A stretch of DNA of 12,674 nt from Actinomycetes bacterium (GTDB taxonomy: Bacteria; Actinomycetota; Actinomycetes; Actinomycetales; Cellulomonadaceae), in the NCBI GenBank assembly GCA_023461115.1, contig JAEWOA010000085.1, positions 1 through 12,674 of the forward strand, in the 5' to 3' direction. The notes below the pieces were generated by a model. That model was not told the origin of the DNA. It worked only from the letters and a program-made list of their open reading frames with translations, and did not search any database. Below, in pieces: positions 11,721 to 12,674 of this stretch; position 1 is the stretch's first letter, and every line of letters begins with the position of its first letter. The position numbers and the translations under genes are program-made.

Positions 11721-11722
11721 CC

Positions 11723-12475
11723 ATGCTGACGACGACGGTGCTCGCCGCTGCCCACGACGTGTCCGAGCAGGTGGTCGCGCTCGGCCCCGACTTCCTCGAC
11801 GCCGACAAGCTCATCGCGTCCTTCGGCACCGCTGTGGTCATCGGCATCGTCGTCGTGATCTTTATCGAGACCGGCCTGCTGTTCCCGATCCTGCCCGGCG
11901 ACTCGCTGCTGTTCACGGCAGGCGCGCTGGTGGCGCAGGGCAACTTCCCGGTGCACATCAACATCTGGTGGCTGTGCCTGCTGCTGTTCCTCGCCGCCTT
12001 CCTGGGGGATCAGAACGCATTCCTGATCGGCCGCAAACTCGGGCCCAAGGTGTTCAACAAGCCCGACTCGCGGTTCTTCAAGCAGTCCTACATCGACCAG
12101 ACGTACCGGTACTTCGACAAGTACGGCGGCCGCACGATCATCGTCGCGCGGTTCGTGCCCATCGTGCGGACGTACGCGCCCGTCGCGGCGGGCGTCGGCC
12201 ATATGCGCTACCGGCACTTCGTCGCCTACAACGCGGTGGGCGCGCTGCTGTGGGCCGTGGGCGTGACGCTGCTCGGCTACGCGCTGGGGAACATCCCGTT
12301 CATCAAGGACAACATCGAGGCGCTCCTGGTCGTCATCGTGCTGATCTCGGTGATCCCCATCGGCGTCGAGCTGTGGCGTGGGCGCAAGCACGCCAAGGAA
12401 CCGCGCGACGAGCGCTACGACGAGCCCGACGAGCGCGCCGAGGTGGAGCGCCGGGCGTTTGGAGACGACGCATGA
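11723..12475 (+). CDS. DedA/VTT-domain membrane protein
   Basis: A 250-residue inner-membrane protein of the DedA (SNARE-associated, VTT) family. Members are linked to lipid-carrier flipping, membrane homeostasis and proton-motive force. A hydrophobic segment at about 35-55 leads into ETGLLFPILPGDSLLF (49-64), with the conserved acidic residue and re-entrant-loop prolines. WWLCLLLFLAAFLGDQNAFLIGRKLG (82-107) follows. The family signature KYGGRTIIVARFVPIVRTYAPVAAGVGHMRYRHFVAYNAVGALLW (133-177) holds the conserved arginines of the second re-entrant region, and IEALLVVIVLISVIPIGVELW (198-218) is the last membrane helix. The tail is highly charged. The gene appears leaderless, starts 32 nt from the divergent LacI-type gene, and overlaps the next gene by 4 bp (ATGA). 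The exact substrate is unknown. Confidence 0.93.
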   Translation: MLTTTVLAAAHDVSEQVVALGPDFLDADKLIASFGTAVVIGIVVVIFIETGLLFPILPGDSLLFTAGALVAQGNFPVHINIWWLCLLLFLAAFLGDQNAFLIGRKLGPKVFNKPDSRFFKQSYIDQTYRYFDKYGGRTIIVARFVPIVRTYAPVAAGVGHMRYRHFVAYNAVGALLWAVGVTLLGYALGNIPFIKDNIEALLVVIVLISVIPIGVELWRGRKHAKEPRDERYDEPDERAEVERRAFGDDA

Positions 12476-12674
12476 CGCGCGAGATCCGCTCCTGGCTGTC
12501 CGACATGGACGGCGTGCTCGTCCACGAGGGAACCGCGCTGCCCGGCGCCGCCGACTTCGTGCGCGCGCTGCGCGAGCGTGAGCGCCCGTTCCTGGTGCTC
12601 ACCAACAACTCGATCTACACGCCACGTGATCTGCGGGCGCGGCTCGCGACCTCCGGGATCGACCTGCCCGAGGA
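12472..12674 (+). CDS. HAD-family (NagD-like, subclass IIA) hydrolase, 5' part only
   Basis: The first 67 codons of a haloacid-dehalogenase-superfamily phosphatase; the gene continues beyond the right edge. Motif I is DMDGVL (11-16), with Asp11 as expected nucleophile and Asp13 as acid/base, and motif II is LTNNS (43-47). The segment LPGAADFVRALRERERPFLVLTNNS followed by a basic helix is typical of the NagD/pyridoxal-phosphatase-like subclass IIA, whose large cap would come later. The ATG overlaps the DedA stop codon by 4 bp, and GGAG (12461-12464) inside the DedA gene is its ribosome-binding site, so the two are translationally coupled. Substrate cannot be inferred from this fragment. Confidence 0.88.
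   Translation, partial: MTREIRSWLSDMDGVLVHEGTALPGAADFVRALRERERPFLVLTNNSIYTPRDLRARLATSGIDLPE

Overview
The window is a GC-rich chromosomal segment (well above 65% GC by eye) with short intergenic gaps, GTG starts, TANNNT-type -10 boxes and at least two apparent leaderless genes. This points to an actinobacterium. A LacI-type regulator coupled to a GH51 arabinofuranosidase, together with the purA / DUF3151 / class II aldolase / DedA neighbourhood, suggests a plant-polymer-degrading member of the Cellulomonadaceae/Promicromonosporaceae type. That family-level placement is inference. The left edge begins with a poly-C run that looks like a contig end.

Layout, left to right. (1) 74-2166: a winged-helix (ArsR/HTH_20) repressor faces away from an MFS_3-type efflux transporter. 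The short gap between them holds an ordered array of three 18-bp inverted repeats exactly 28 bp apart, overlapping putative back-to-back promoters; this is the most striking non-coding signal here. (2) 2192-3992 on the minus strand: purA (adenylosuccinate synthetase) preceded by a DUF3151 gene. (3) 4198-7212: a partner-switching cassette. One large minus-strand protein (PAS, GAF-like, PP2C/SpoIIE phosphatase, RsbW-like ATPase) lies between two plus-strand STAS anti-sigma-factor-antagonist genes, one convergent and one divergent. (4) 7223-7266: a strong hairpin between convergent genes, probably a bidirectional terminator. (5) 7288-9012 on the minus strand: a TrmH/SpoU RNA methyltransferase, apparently leaderless, followed by the class II fructose-bisphosphate aldolase. 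(6) 9112-11690 on the minus strand: a LacI-family regulator overlapping by 4 bp an intracellular GH51 alpha-L-arabinofuranosidase. (7) 11723-12674: a DedA/VTT membrane protein, apparently leaderless, overlapping by 4 bp a HAD-family (NagD-like) hydrolase that runs off the right edge.

Functionally this is mostly core metabolism (purine synthesis, glycolysis/gluconeogenesis, RNA modification, membrane upkeep) with three regulatory or accessory modules between core genes: the self-contained drug-efflux locus, the phosphatase/STAS signalling cassette, and the arabinoside-utilisation pair. From memory, Mycobacterium tuberculosis keeps purA, a DUF3151 gene, fba and a DedA gene in the same neighbourhood, so the signalling and arabinoside blocks look like lineage-specific insertions into an old gene neighbourhood. 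No rRNA, tRNA, CRISPR array, insertion sequence or prophage gene was seen, and no stretch longer than about 210 bases lacks a gene.
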